64,000 nt of DNA from Buddleja alternifolia (GCA_019426215.1 CM033393.1:10822046-10886045), one strand, 5' to 3'; positions 1-12,834 are shown, numbered from the stretch's first letter. Numbers and translations: made by a program. The notes: generated by a model from the letters alone, not told the origin.

Positions 1-1092
1 TTTCGAAAAACGGGCACCAAGTCGATACGTACAAAGGGTTGTAAAGGGTGCACAAAGTCGGGATATATGACCCCTTTTCGAGAGGGATCAGAAGGTTCAC
101 AGTGGCTTCACCATAACAAGCCAAATTCGAAAGAGGCTTGAGATTGCTCGAGGAACCTAAGGCGGTCTCGAAAGAAGGAAGGTTTCTAACATTGAGCAAT
201 TCTGGGTAGTAAAGGAAGGCCCAACAGGTTAATAACCATAGGGGGCCAGATACCCTTCTCACGCTCAAAGGACTTTAGAAAATATGAAACATCATTCGAT
301 AAAAATGGGATAAAACTAGGGAAGTTAACTCGATTGGCCCCATGGTTACAGCGATAATAGTAGCCAGTGGAAGAAAATTCTTATTCACGACACATCCCGA
401 GTTCATAAACAACCGACAAAAAATAAAATTTAGAAAGAATACCTCCTCGAAGTCAGTTACCGGATCCTCGTTCTCGACGAAATGTTTGACCAAAATCGAG
501 TAGGCTATGTTGGAGCCACTACTTTTGCTATGATGTTGTAGCCACTGGGAGGCGGCTACCAAGAGTGATTTGGCTGTAGCAATAGGTTCACCCGAAGGGA
601 GAGCCGTGCCATGTGGAGACAACCCAGTAATCAACGCCACGTCCTCGAGCGTGACTGTTTGAATCCCCCGTGGTAAAACAAAACAATTGTAGGAAGGATG
701 CCAAGACAGGGCTAAAGAATCAGTCATCACCTGCTCGAAAGGTAACACCTGATAGCAAGCCAATCGAATCAGGCCATGCGATTTCCACTCCATTTGGGAT
801 GAAACTGGCGGAGGCGCTCGAACCAGGAGAAGGCATCGATACTCCCAATCCACCCATTTATGGGTTTCCTCCTATTAGTCCAGGAAAATCTTCGTACCTC
901 TCGATCCATACAAAGGGGAGTATGAGCACCCTCCAAAGCGGGCCAAACCCCTAACAACTCGGGGGCTTGCGGGGTCGCTTCATCGAAGACGGTCGAATCG
1001 AAGCGGGGGCCAAGGGATAGATGAGAAATTGACTCACCTTGGCGAGTAGAAGCTCCTCGAGGAACTATATGGGACTTCTCGATTGACGCCAC
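1..1092 (-). pseudogene. Plant mobile domain (PMD) gene, decayed and cut by the window edge
   Basis: The minus strand encodes the aminotransferase-like plant mobile domain found in MAIN/MAIL proteins and in many plant transposons. The clearest block, about 853-275, has the family signature in which a Trp-rich stretch is followed by FVLPRGIQTVTLEDVALITG, then GLSPHG. Further pieces lie in other frames on both sides: an upstream segment at 1092-769 and a downstream segment near 230-180 reading GPLWLLTCWAFLYYPELL, also typical of PMD. No single frame covers the domain, so it is either intron-split or frameshifted; without an obvious ATG I treat it as a pseudogene. A minus-strand TATA box sits about 260 bp upstream. 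PMD proteins are known from gene-silencing and genome-stability work and from MULE and gypsy elements; which source applies here is not visible because the gene runs off the window. Confidence 0.75.
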
Positions 1093-1351
1093 TTTGGTAT
1101 CGAGATAATATTGTCGAAAATTTCTCGAAATCTAGTGGATCTCCTCAGCATCCTCACAACACAAAATTGATGCTTGGGGAACTAGGAAGGTGAGATTGTG
1201 AGCGGCTAGATGGAGAGGCACGACCATAATATAACTCGAACAAAGCAAATAAGTGCACCAGAAGGGCGATAAGCGTTGATGATGCTCGAAGAAGATGACG
1301 AGTAAGAACGAAAGTAGAAGAGGAAAAGTAAAGAGAAAATCAGACAACCAA

Positions 1352-1362
1352 CCTATTTATAA
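1352..1362 (-). promoter_or_regulatory. TATA box upstream of the PMD pseudogene
   Basis: On the minus strand the sequence reads CTTATAAATAGG. It is followed downstream by a CT-rich leader at about 1340-1300, the usual look of a plant core promoter and 5' UTR. It faces the PMD pseudogene. Confidence 0.5.
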
Positions 1363-2404
1363 GGGTTGGAATGACCGGTCATGAAAAGCCACAACAGTTG
1401 GTGGGTAGGATATCGAAAAAATGGCGATTTGAAGGAGTTATGATGATTCGCGCGAATCGATACATGTAACACCGAGAACGTAAACTCATAATGATTGAAA
1501 ACCCCGGAAAAACCTTGAAAGATGTATTTTTCAATAACCATCAGGAAAGTGAAAAGTCTCAACATTTAGGGAGGAGACGGGTTATTTGAAAAAAGAAAAT
1601 ACCCGCGAAACTGAAACGTCCCCAGAGAGAGACGTATCTATTTGATATACATGAAATCGAAACATTCATATATATATCAGGGGGGCATCTGTTTATAATA
1701 AATAATAAATGACAAATGGGCCATTCGAAAAGTACCATGAAAAAGAGACTGAATGGGGATAGGCCCAAGTAGGGAAACAAAATGATATGGGCCATTTGAG
1801 CGAATATAAAGAGGCAAGGAAATGAGGCCCATTTAACGAAGAAGTTTATCCAAAAGAGAAATGGACGCGCCAAACTCTGAGATTTTGAAAAAGGGAGTTA
1901 AGGACGGTTAGATAAAATGGGTAACGTGGGGCGTCCGCAAAGATAAAAGGCGAGAAGAAGAAGGAAGAAGGCAGACAACATCTCAGAGAAAAACTTATCT
2001 TTTCAGATTTTCCATTAAAGCAGTTTATGTAGCGTAGTTCAGTATTTTCGTAGTTCCCTTTTAGATTAGAATTTAGATTCTGTTCAAATACTTGTAAATT
2101 TTAGCATAGAGTAATCTGGTAGCCTAGTAGTAGACGTAGCGAGAGGCTAAATCTATAACTTGTACTTCGAATTAAGAATTCATGGAGGTATGCTCCTTTT
2201 TCTCAATTTAATGTATTTTGGCTGTTTACGTATTACGATCGTATTTGCTGCATATACCGTAGAATAAGTAAATAAAAAAGGCGTAGGACCACCATTAGCC
2301 CATTTGGGCAGGGGTCGGTAGATAATCCTAAGTTAAGGTTATCGCGAGGCAGGGACCGTTCACTCGAAATCCCTCCTTATTCTAGTCTGTTTTTACGCGA
2401 AACA
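1363..2404. other. Non-coding stretch, possibly LTR-like or regulatory
   Basis: I see no coding signal here. There is a plus-strand TATA-like GATAAAAGG near 1941 followed by a purine-rich leader, and a polyadenylation-like AATAAA near 2270. This could be part of a retrotransposon LTR, but I found no second copy in the window, so the class is not assigned. Confidence 0.3.
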
Positions 2405-3635
2405 GATTGTTTTTCCAAACACACTACGAAGGAAAGAAGATGGAAAAGGAAACTCTCCCATTGCTGCAAATCGAAGAAAACCCCAAAAATTCTGTTCGCC
2501 CCTCTCACAACTTTCCGGTGACAAATCTGTCAATCTCTACTCGAATCGCCGGCGAAGCTTATTTATCTTGCTCAACTCGAATTGCAGGCAACTTACGCGA
2601 GCAATACTGTAAGTCCAAATTGGTTGCCTCTTTGTCTCCATTTTTTAGTATCAATTTTGAGCACAAATTTATCTAATTATATAATTGATTCTTGAAAATC
2701 AATGTTGTTCGGCCGAGAATTAGCTACTGGTTTCATCTTTTGTTTTGGTTGATTAATTGGATATTAGAATAAAATGTTTCCACTAGCATATATTTTGTTT
2801 TTTGATTCCATTCAATGTTATGGTTGATTAATTGAAATTTGAAACTAACCATTCTAACAAGATCCTGTTCGTTTCAAAAGCAAAGGAAAGCAAAGTAATT
2901 TGAACTCTAGAGAAATTAATGTCTTCCAGAAATAAAGGAAAGTCTTGACTCTCAATCCAATAAGGCAATAACTAATTTTATGTAGCCTCGTCGCAACTGA
3001 AGAGGTAGGTTTTAAACGGTTCAAATATAATATTCGAATTTAGAGTTTTGTGAAGAGAGTTAGTTATTGCCTTATTGGATTGAGAGTCAAGACTTTCCTT
3101 TATCTCTGGAAGACATTAATTTCTCTAGAGTTCAAATTACTTTGCTTTCCTTTGCTTTTGAAACGAACAAGATCTAGTTAGAATGGCTAGTTTCAGATTC
3201 CAATTAATCAACCATAACATTGAATGGAATCAGAAAGCAAAATATATGCTAGTGGAAACAATTTATTCTAATATTCAATTAATCAACCAAAACAAAAGAT
3301 GAAACCAGTAGCTAATTCTCGGACGAACAACATTGATTTTCAAGAATCAATTATAAAATTAGATAAATTTGTGCTCAAAATTGATACTCAAAAATGGAGA
3401 CAAAGAGGCAACCAATTTGGACTTACAGTATTGCTCGCGTAAGTTGCCGGCAATTCGAGTTGAGCAAGATAAATAAGCTTCGCCGGCGATTCGAGTAGAG
3501 ATTGACAGATTTGTCACCGAAAAGTTGTGAGAGGGGCGAACAGAATTTTTGGGGTTTTCTTTGATTTGCAACAATGGGTGAGTTCCCTTTTCCATCTTCT
3601 TTCCTTCGTAGTGTGTTTGGAAAAACAATCGCAGA
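2405..3635. repeat. Long near-perfect inverted repeat made from a gene 5' end
   Basis: The left arm (2405-2975) is repeated in reverse complement as the right arm (3060-3635), with an 84-bp spacer. The arms are about 575 bp and differ at only scattered positions and small indels. Each arm carries the same outward-to-inward layout: a 5'-leader-like segment, a short reading frame (about 70 codons, containing SISTRIAGEAYLSCSTRIAG), a good splice donor (ACT|GTAAGT, at 2609 on plus and 3426 on minus), then AT-rich intron-like sequence. The right arm continues outward (3636-3790) into extra leader and promoter-like sequence that the left arm lacks, so the right arm looks like the original and the left arm like an inverted copy. 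Transcription across it would give a long hairpin RNA. The encoded peptide is not recognised. Confidence 0.85.
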
Positions 3636-3790
3636 GATTTTCTCGGAGTTTCCATTTGGGTTTGTCGACTGTTTGGGGAAGGAGTTGAAGAGAGATTTTA
3701 GGAGTTTCCCAGATCTGTTTTTGCAACTAACGTTTTCATAGCTCTGTTAGTCACATCTGTTAATAAGCCACGTGTCGCTCATCCGGAGTC
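3636..3790 (-). promoter_or_regulatory. Promoter-like region with a G-box/ABRE facing the inverted repeat
   Basis: On the minus strand CGACACGTGGC (3776-3766) is a textbook ABRE/G-box core. It lies about 130 bp upstream of the right arm of the inverted repeat, and the leader between is rich in CTCTC and AACTCC. This suggests the source gene's promoter came along with its first exon. No strong TATA box is visible. Confidence 0.35.
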
Positions 3791-4057
3791 CAAAACAGGA
3801 GATGAAACAGGAAAAAATAACAGAGGATCCTGTCCGAATTTTTACTATACATGATTTGACAGTTTATAAATAAGTAAAAGACTTTTATCCACCAGTATAT
3901 TGACATATGCAACTAAATAATTACATATCTTGATTCCAAATGACGTAATGTGTTAAATAAGATCCACTCTGCATATTTTTTGATGTCTTATTCGATGAGT
4001 AAGGTTTAGTGTGGTTAAGGGAGGCTCATGAGTTGAGTTGAGACCGTTGGTCGGGTG
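3791..4057. other. No gene seen
   Basis: AT-rich sequence with no reading frame or repeat I can support. It probably belongs to the decayed gypsy element on its right. Confidence 0.3.
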
Positions 4058-4958
4058 GTACCCTTCCGAATCTAGCAAGTTAGTGATTCGGGTATCCATG
4101 GATAAGTAGCAACTGGAATTAGGGAGTTCGAAACTTTTCCCCAGTTAGAACTTTTCTTAGCAATTGAAGCAAAGTCCTTTCCACCTTCTTTGTTGCATCT
4201 CTATTGGTGAGAGACGTGGGATGGGAAGTTGGCTAGGCTGATTTGGTGGTGTGGGTCCGTACGGTGTAGGAAGCAGTGGTGGGATAGAAATAGGTTGATA
4301 AAGAAACAGATTATAGATGGTGAGCTGGCGGGTGTCTTCGATTAATTTGGCAAGAAAAATGGCGTTGGATATGGTTTGTGGTCTTTGAACCGCAAGATCT
4401 TGTTGAATGTCGACCCGTCATAACCCCGAAGTAAAATAATTGAGAATAACTTCAGTCAAAATTCACACTAGGTAATTGCATAATTCATCGAAAGCATTCC
4501 ATTATTGATCACGTTGCCCTAATTTGAAAAAGGCGCAGCTTGGTGATTCTTATAAAAAGTCGGGCGACACTGTAACTCCAATGATCCAGTGAAATTGTCC
4601 CAATGGGTCAAGTGCCTATTGTTGTACATCCACTTGTATCAACTTAAGGTTTCCCTTTTTAACTAAAAGTAAATCAAATCAAGTCTTTTGTCCGCCAAAA
4701 TTTGATAGAAGTTTAAATTTTGCTCAGCCTGAAATAGCCAATAAGGGGTTGGAGATGCCTAAGGATGGAAGGTGGGCTTTTGGCGAGCTTTGAGTTAAAA
4801 GGATTCAGTGGTAATGCGCTTGGAGGTGTGGATAGGGGCAAAATAACATTAGAAGAAGGTCCATGTTGGTAATATGACGAGGTTGGTATTATGGGGATGT
4901 GTTTTAAGTGATGTTGACTGGAGAAGGAGGCACTTGGGATGGTGGAGCAGATATAATT
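4058..4958 (-). pseudogene. Ty3/gypsy gag remnant, 3' part
   Basis: Read on the minus strand with frame changes, this stretch shows the order of a Ty3/gypsy gag. First comes a Ser/Pro-rich linker (STPPSALPLNPFNSK) and a GYFRLSK block. Then follow a block resembling the capsid core (HWDNFTGSLELQCRPT), a matrix-like segment near 4440-4330 resembling RPQTISNAISLAKLIE, and a degraded zinc knuckle near 4180-4130 starting with GLCFNC. Several stops and frameshifts show it is dead. Its 5' part lies 36.7 kb away at 41707-41884, on the other side of the CACTA element, which therefore landed inside this gag gene. I know the gag order from the family; the individual matches are by eye. Confidence 0.65.
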
Positions 4959-5029
4959 CACTACAAGAAAATTCACTTCTAGTAAGGAAAAAATTAGCTA
5001 TGAACATGACGTTTTCATCACTAAAACTT

Positions 5030-7170
5030 TGTTAGGATCGGTATGCCCCCACAAGCGATGCCGGCGCAACGGAAGAAATAAAGTATATAAAACACATATA
5101 TATCGGCATCCCAAGCTAGGGGTCAAAGTAATGCACAACAAAAACTAATACGAGTAAAGGGGTTTTAAACCGATTACAAGATTTGGGGTTTTATTAAAGT
5201 GAGGGTGTAAAACCACAACACAAGGAAAACCACACCAAAAACTTTGGCTCTCATTTTCGAATCCTCACCTCAACATGGAGGGGTTCGAATCAAACCACCA
5301 TAAGCTCCTAAAGAAAGAAGCCTCTACAAGGACACACCTCAAGTAAGTTCATACCTTAAGCAAAAGATTGGCTAGATATATGCTCTAAGGAAATGGAGTC
5401 TATGTAGTGAAAGGTGGAAGACAAGAAGAGTTACTAAAAGAAATATCTATGGCAGATAATCTTTTACAACTAATCTTCAAGAAGAAGTTCTATAGAAGAA
5501 AGTCTTCAAGAATCACAAGAGAAGCTAAAAAAATCTAGAGATGAAGAACTAAGCTCTAAGTTTTTTTTTCTTTTTAAGTTTTCATCAAGTTTTAAATGAG
5601 AGCAAGAACACCTCCTTTTATAGCCACCAATTTTCGGCCATATGGTGTTAGGTGGAGTAGAAGACTTGTTTTTCTTCACCTACCACCTCATTCTCACCTA
5701 CCATTCCATTCTCAATTACCACCACATGTGTAAGAGAATATTTTTCATTTTATTCTTCATTTAAAAAACATTACAAGTCAAACTTTGACTAGCTTTGAAT
5801 TTCACTCTTGTGACTTCATTTAATTAAGTCCAACTTAATTAAAATGACTCCCAAGTCTTCCAAGACTTGTTAATTAAATAATCTTCATGATTAATTAATA
5901 GTAAAATTAGTAGCTTAAATATATTCCCGGATAATAATAATTTTCGTTAATGATTAATCTCCAAGATTAATTAATAGAAAAATTATTTTCCCAAGCCTAC
6001 TAATTAAAATGTCTTCCACTTAATTAATTAATCTCATTAATCAATTTCACTTTAATCCTAAACCGGATTAATATTCACATAGCAATTGAACTTTCTTGAG
6101 TAAGTGTGTAACCCCATTGTAGGTTCGTTCATGTACTAGTAGTAGGAACACAACCCCGTTGTGCCTTTGCAATTTTCATTGCTAGATTTAATTACTCCAA
6201 GTATTTTAATCCGACCAAGAATTAATTACCGATTAATTCATGGTTCCTACAAATCAAGGTTAGTACTAGCCACGCGCCAAGAAGACCTAGCCATGAACGA
6301 TTATTAGGTGACCTTTCCGCATTACGATTTTCGCATAAGTAAAATCCTTCCATCAAATATCCCGATCGAATCTAGGACTTGGATGTCAGTCGAAATCCCA
6401 GTAACTCGATTCTATGTATATCGATCTAAGTGACATTGACCAATTTATCAATCAAGCGAGGAAACACTGCTCCTCCTTATTGATACTACTCCGGCCGGAG
6501 GTTCCCATGGTCAATACACTGTGAAGTACATAGGATATGCGCCGATGCTAATGATCAGTGACGGATTCTTTCTTGGCACTCACGCGCCTCCGTACATAAC
6601 CAGACTGGACCCAATATGCCCCACTTTATGACTCACCTGGAATCGTGTGACAAATCTAAGTACAGTGGGCGATGCACGAGACGACCAATGGTGCCTCAAG
6701 TCATGAGGACCAATCTTATGCCTACGTAACCGAGGAGATTCCAAATTCGACATTGACTCCAATATGGAATCTCGGCGGGGTTGTTCAGTTTACTCGATCC
6801 CAACGAGAACCCACATACATGCACTGATGTACACCGTATCAGTATCCATGGAATAGGATACACTCTCCAAGAGTGTGCATTGTACGTGCAAGTCTTTACG
6901 AGTCATTGATATCCCTATCTCAATGATTCTATGACTTGGAACATCTTTAAGACCACAACCTTAGAGACGTATTCCATGATTGGCATCCCCGATACCAAAC
7001 ACATCTCATAGGTTAAGAGTGATCTAGGGGACTTTATCTAATTGCATAGAATGATAAGATAAAGAAGAAAATGCCATTTATTAAATTACTTGACAAGATA
7101 CAATATAAGACTGTTTAAAGAGTCGGCTACTACGCCCTACAAATGGCGCACCGGGCACCTAACTCTTTCA
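5030..7170 (-). repeat. Copia A left LTR (3' LTR)
   Basis: 2,141 bp, starting TGTTAGGATCGG and ending ACTCTTTCA on plus, so it is bounded by TG and CA. It is nearly identical to 12848-14989. The reverse-strand TATA box TATAAAAGGAGG lies at 5611-5622, which puts U3 at about 7170-5620 and R-U5 at about 5590-5030. Confidence 0.9.
5611..5622 (-). promoter_or_regulatory. TATA box of the copia A LTR
   Basis: Minus strand TATAAAAGGAGG, in the position expected for the LTR core promoter. The middle LTR has the same box at about 13430-13441. Confidence 0.6.
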
Positions 7171-7182
7171 ATCTCCCACTTG
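7171..7182 (-). other. Polypurine tract of copia A
   Basis: On the minus strand CAAGTGGGAGAT directly abuts the LTR, the place where plus-strand DNA synthesis is primed. The same tract follows the middle LTR at 14990. Confidence 0.6.
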
Positions 7183-7184
7183 CC

Positions 7185-8860
7185 CTAGAGCCAATTGCCC
7201 ATGCATTTCAGGCCCGTCTTCTCAAGATGTCCCTCCAATACTCTTTGGCCCAAGGGTTTGGTAAAGGGGTCTGCTATGTTATTTGCCGAGTCCACACGTT
7301 CCACTTGAACGTCGCCTCTACGAACGATCTCTCTGATCAGATGGTATCGCCTTTCTATGTGTTTGGACCTCTGATGAGACCTTGGCTCTTTTGACTGTGC
7401 AATAGCCCCATTGTTATCACAGTACAATCGTACGGGATCAACAATAGATGAAACAACACCCAACTCTTGGATGAAGTTCCTTATCCAAACAGCTTCTTTT
7501 GCAGCCGCCCAGGCTGCAATGTACTCAGCCTCTGTGGTGGAGTCAGCAATAGTTTCCTGTTTAGAACACTTCTAGCTGACCGCTCCACCATTGAGTACAA
7601 AGACAAATCCCGAGATAGATTTGAAATCATCCACATTAGATTGGAAGCTAGAACCTGTATAGCCTTCCAATTTTAATTCTCCTCCACCGTAGACTAGGAA
7701 GGCATCCTTAGTTCTTCTTAAGTACTTAAGGACTGCCTTTACGACTTTCCAGTGCTCTTCGCTTGGATTGGCTTGATATCGGCTTATTGCACTAAGTGCA
7801 TAAGCCACATCAGGCCGTGTACATAGCATAGCATACATAATACTCCCTATAGCAGAGGCATATGGTATGTGTGACATCTTGTCCTTTTCCTCCGATGTTT
7901 GAGGGGACATAGACTTGGAAAGAGAAATACCATGTCTCATAGGCACCAGTCCTCTCTTGGACTGATCCATTTTGAATCTCTTCAAAACTCTATCTATGTA
8001 CGCAGATTGGGAGAGTCACAACATTCTACTGGATCTATCTCGATGAATCTTCATTCCGAGAATGTAGGATGCCTCTCCCATATCCTTCATTGAGAATTGT
8101 GTGGATAACCACGCTTTCGTTTCTTGCAACATTCCTATGTTGTTTCCAAACAATAGAATGTCATCAACGTAAAGCACCAAAAATGTTATCGCGCTCCCAC
8201 TAGCCCTTTTGTACACACATGCTTCATCAGCATTTTGAAGAAAACCATATGTTTGTACAGTATCATCAAAACACTTGTTCCAGCTTCGGGAAGCCTGTTT
8301 GAGTCCATAAATGGATCTCTGAAGTTTGCACACCTTGTGCTCACTTCCTATGGATGCGAAGCCCTCGGGCTGCTCCATGTAAAGCTCTTCCTCTATTTTA
8401 CCATTGAGGAAAGCAGTCTTCACATCCATCTGCCATATTTCATAGTCTAAATATGCAGCTATGGCTAGAAGTATCCGAATGGATTTGACCATCGCCACTG
8501 GTGAAAAGGTTTCATCATAGTCAATTCCTTGCCTCTGAGTGTAACCTTTCGCCACGAGACGTGCCTTGTAGGTGACTACTTCTCCATCTGCTCCAAGCTT
8601 TCGCTTATAGATCCACTTGCAGCCTACGAGTTTAGACCCGTCAGGTGGATCTACCAAGGTCCAAACCTTGTTGGAGTGCATGGAGTCCATCTCGGATTGC
8701 ATGGCTTCTAACCATTTTCCCGAATCGACGTCCAACGTCGCTTCCCCATATGTCCTTGGATCAGGGGAATTACCATCCTCGTTGCTATCAAGCAAGAAAC
8801 CATACCTCTCAGGTTGTTTCGGGATCCTTTCGGATCTTCGAGGATGTTGTGTACTTGCTA
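7185..8860 (-). pseudogene. Copia A reverse transcriptase and RNase H, first copy, broken
   Basis: This is the C-terminal half of the copia polyprotein. The reverse transcriptase part has KARLVAKGYTQRQGIDYDE, the DVKTAFLNG block and the catalytic YVDDILL. The RNase H part has LYCDNNGAIA and ends in NIADPFTKPL. Compared with the second copy (15004-16614) it carries nonsense changes near 8013 (Gly to stop) and 7570 (Trp to stop in AVSWKCS). A one-base deletion in a GGG run near 8896 throws the IN-RT linker out of frame. The element therefore cannot make its own polymerase from this copy. Confidence 0.9.
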
Positions 8861-11059
8861 CTACTTCTGGTTGTGCATCTGTGGTATCAGGTGAACCTTT
8901 TGTGGTTCTTGAGTTTCCTCAAGTTCTGCAACCTCGCCATTTCTATCCAATAGAAATTCCTTCTCTAAGAAGGTAGCGTTCCTTGAAACAAACACTTTAT
9001 GTTCCGATGGGTTGTAGAAATAATATCCATAGGATTCCTTTGGATATCCCACAAACTTACATAAGGAGGATCTTGCATCCAACTTATCGCCCACTAGTTG
9101 CTTGACATAAGCCGAGCAACCCCATACCCTTAGGTATTTATAAGTGGGTGGTTTACCAAACCACATTTCATATGGCACCTTGGAGACACTCTTTGACGGT
9201 ACTCTATTTAATAGATGCGTCGCAGATTCTAGGGCATATCCCCAGAAGGAAAGAGGAAGTCCAGTGAAACTCATCATGGATCGAACCATGTCCATCAAGG
9301 TCCGATTCCTTCGCTCGCTTACCCCATTAAGTTGGGGAGTACCGGGCGGAGTCCACTGAGAGACAATCCCATTGTCTTTTAGATAATCAAGGAATTCATG
9401 GGACAAGTATTCTCCCCCTCGATCCGATCGAAGAGCTTTGATACTTCTTCCCGTTTGCTTCTCTACTTCATGTCTAAACTCCTTGAACCTCTCAAAGGCT
9501 TCAGACTTGTATCTCATAAGATACACGTAACCATACCTCGAAAAGTCGTCGGTGAAGGTTATGAAGTAAGAATGGTTCCCTTTAGTGCTTACATTAAGCG
9601 GACCACATACATCCGTATGGACCAAGTCCAAAAGGTTAGTAGCTCGCTCCATTTGCCTGACAAATGGTGACTTGGTCATCTTACCCTTTAGACAAGATTC
9701 ACAAGTTGGCATATCTAGCATTTCCCGAAGGTCAAGCTTATCCGCCATCTTATGAATTCTATCTTTAGAGATAAGGCCTAGTCTAGCATGCCACAGGTAT
9801 GTATCATTTTGATTATCTAACTTTCTCTTACTAGTATGTTCCTCATGTTGAGATAATAAGATTGGAGTATCGGGGAGAACCGTGTATAAGCCATGAGACA
9901 ACTTTGATTCCAATATTAAAGAAGAATCATAAAACATGGAGCAAGCTCCATTTTTTATAACAAAACTATAACCTTCCTTGTCCAACAAGGGTACAGAAAT
10001 GATGTTCTTAATTAATTGCGGAATGTAAAATACATTGTTCAAAATAACATAGTTTTTGTTGGGAAAAGATAAGTAGATAGTTCCTACGGCCGTGGCAGCA
10101 ACCCGTGCTCCATTCCCAAACCGCATGGTCATCTCCCCTCTACTTATCTGTTTGCTTCTTGCCATCACCTGCAAATCATTGCAAAGGTGAACTCCACATC
10201 CGGTGTCCAACACCCAAGAAGCATCATTAACTGATAAGTTAACTTCAACATAAAACATACCATTTATTGGTTCAGTGCAATTACGCTTCCAATGTCCCTT
10301 TTTACCACAATTGAAGCACGCATCATGATCGGTACCCTTAGCCTTTTTTACACCACCTTTGCCTTTCAACTGTTTTTTCTTGTTGTTGTTCTTCTTCCCC
10401 TTATTCTTATTGGCCTTATGGCCTTTAGAACGGGATGAGGAACCAACAAGCAGTACCGGCTTATCTTTCTTGATGGTGGCATCTGCACTCTTCAACATGT
10501 TCAACAACTCGGGTAATGAAGCCTCAAGTTGATTCATGTCGTAGTTGATGACAAATTGGTCAAACGACTTCGGAAGGGACTGTAGCACGAGGTCAACAGA
10601 AAGCTCGGTCTCAAATTTTACGCTAAGATCAGAAAGCTTATTAATAAGACTGATCATACGTAAAACATGATTATCGACCGAAGATCCCTCATGCAGACGA
10701 GCACGGAATAGCTCTTTAGAGATTGCGAATCTCTCCCTCCTAGTTCGAGTGCCATAGAGCTCCTCGAGACTTTTGATAATATCCTTGGAGATGGTCACAT
10801 GCTCAAATTACTTTTGAAGCTCATTAGTCATGGAAGCCATCATGATACATCTCACTTGGATATTATCATCAGTCCACTTATCAAAAGCGGCACGTTCATC
10901 ATCAGTGCTTGTGCGAGTTACGCGAGGCAAAGGCGTATCTAATACGCTATCCTTGCGCTCACTTTGAAGCACAATTTTAAGGTTTCGATACCAATCGGCG
11001 TATTTGGGACCGACAAGTCTATTTGAATCTAAGATTGTTGAAAGTGGATTTTTAGCCAT
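8861..11059 (-). pseudogene. Copia A gag, protease and integrase, first copy, one early stop
   Basis: The frame begins at the ATG at 11059 (MAKNPLSTILDSN) and is open except for one stop (TAA at 10808) in gag. In order it shows gag, a zinc knuckle CFNCGKKGHWKRNC, a protease with the active-site LDTGCG, then integrase. The integrase has the HARLG...CESCLKGK zinc-binding end and catalytic Asp in HTDVCGP, Asp in LRSDRGGEY and Glu in GVSERRNRTL. The reading frame ends in a frameshift at about 8861, just before RT. Apart from the single gag stop and the shift, this is a well-kept polyprotein, so the element is fairly young. Confidence 0.9.
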
Positions 11060-12834
11060 TTTGTTAACTACAAAATAAATAGCGAGGCAAAACAATTAGC
11101 ATTCAATATGTATCTTGTCCACATATAATTCGGTCTTTAATCGTACGTGTCTCCCACTATTTTATCAAATTCCATAACCCTCTGATATGGATATTCGAGG
11201 AGATATGCGGGTCTCCCTAGTGGGCTCGAGATCCATAAGCGACTCTTCATATGCCCCGAGAACACGAGCCCATATGATAAATCCGTATGGTAGGCTTACC
11301 GGCCTTCTATATCAACATATAGTTCTCAAGATATTTTGCCTCGTCTTACCCATATACCCCGAGAACACGAGCCCATATAGTAGTAAACGTTAAGTCAAGC
11401 CCATCAAATATTCATGGTCAATCGACCGGACTAGTGTGCCCCACGACTCATGGACGACACCTAGACAAATCGATCCCACGAGCATCTCTATGCTTAGTGG
11501 TGGTCACAGCCTAATCCACTTGACGCCACCCCACGACTCATGGACGGCGGGCCAAGCTTCATGGCATTTCACATGCTACCACTTATGATGGAAGGCGTGG
11601 ACAATAGAACTTCATTCAATTTTCACATAAACTTAATATTTCTTGGATTTACTTGAAACAAATCAAGCGAGGGGTTTCAACATGCAAGGTCTCATCAAGA
11701 TAAGGATTATCTTTAATTATGTGATCATGCAATCCAAGTAGCATATAAGAAAACATAATATAAGACATCCACAAAGCGGTAAACAAATATGGATGATTGT
11801 GGGTCGCTAAGCGATCCACCCGAGCCACCGGTGAATCTAAGGCAATCTAGGGTACTAAATTAAAATAGGCCCTATCTATTACATAAGCTTCCAACGGCAT
11901 ACATAATCTTCAATAATGGTCCATCATCTTCGTCTCCATCTTCGATTACAATAAAATGAAAAAGAAAGTGTGAAAATAAAATATACAACCAAATTGAAAT
12001 AGAGGCCAATAATAATTACAACCCAATTGAATAATCTAAGGCTCGACCCACAATCCATCCATTATGCAAATCAACCATTAAGCGTATGAAGATGACATGC
12101 AAAGCATTAATTAATCATAAGCCCATCACATAGTTGAAACAATCATAACTTTGGGATTTATACGTTTTGAGGAAAAACCGAGTTTTTCTAGTTTTCAAAA
12201 ATTCTAAACTTTTAAATAACTCAAAAACGCGTGGAAGTTGATTCCAAAATCAAGAAATGGGCCAAAGGCAGGAGTCCTTGAAGGCCCGGGTCGTGTGTAC
12301 CACACCACGTCAAGATGGTCCAACCATCAAGCACATGGTGTGCATACGCACACCCGTGTACGCTGCCCGGAAGCGCACCGTGCGCCGCCGAGCAGCGCAC
12401 ACACTGTCCAGCAGCTGCTGGACAGTTTCTCGACCATGGTCGAGACCACCAAGGGGTGGAATCGGCCATGGTCAGCCCCATCTTGACCCCCGCCAAGTTT
12501 CCTTTGACGGTTGGCAATGATTCGCGATATTGAGTCCTACTAAATGAGCACACCCTTATGCGCACAAAGCCTTCGGCCGGGTGCGCACAAAGTCTCGTAG
12601 CTTGGGTTCAATATCAACGGTCCTCGCCCGGGTTTCGACCTTCCCTTTTAGTGTCTCTTAATTTTCAATCGTTTAAAAAAAAAAAAAAAATCTCCAAGAT
12701 TTTAAGAAAAACGATGACAAATCCCAAGCTATTATTAAATCAACATATGTAACATATAGATTTAAGCAACCGGTTAAAATACTACATGAAATGGAAAGCA
12801 AAAACATGCAAAGTTTTTAATGTGCATAACCCGG
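11060..12834 (-). other. Long untranslated leader of copia A
   Basis: Between the primer site and gag there is about 1.8 kb with no convincing coding signal. It holds two copies of a CCCGAGAACACGAGCCCATA block (near 11253 and 11354) and two of CCACGACTCATGGACG (near 11440 and 11530), and a run of A at 12667-12681. Long leaders occur in several plant copia groups. Confidence 0.5.

Noticed and set aside
6580..6762. 60-residue minus-strand frame repeated at 14399 and 17115
   Set aside because: It lies in U3 of the copia A LTRs and repeats only because the LTR repeats.
12221..12752. Overlapping frames on both strands in the copia A leader
   Set aside because: GC-rich untranslated leader; no family motif and frames on both strands at once.
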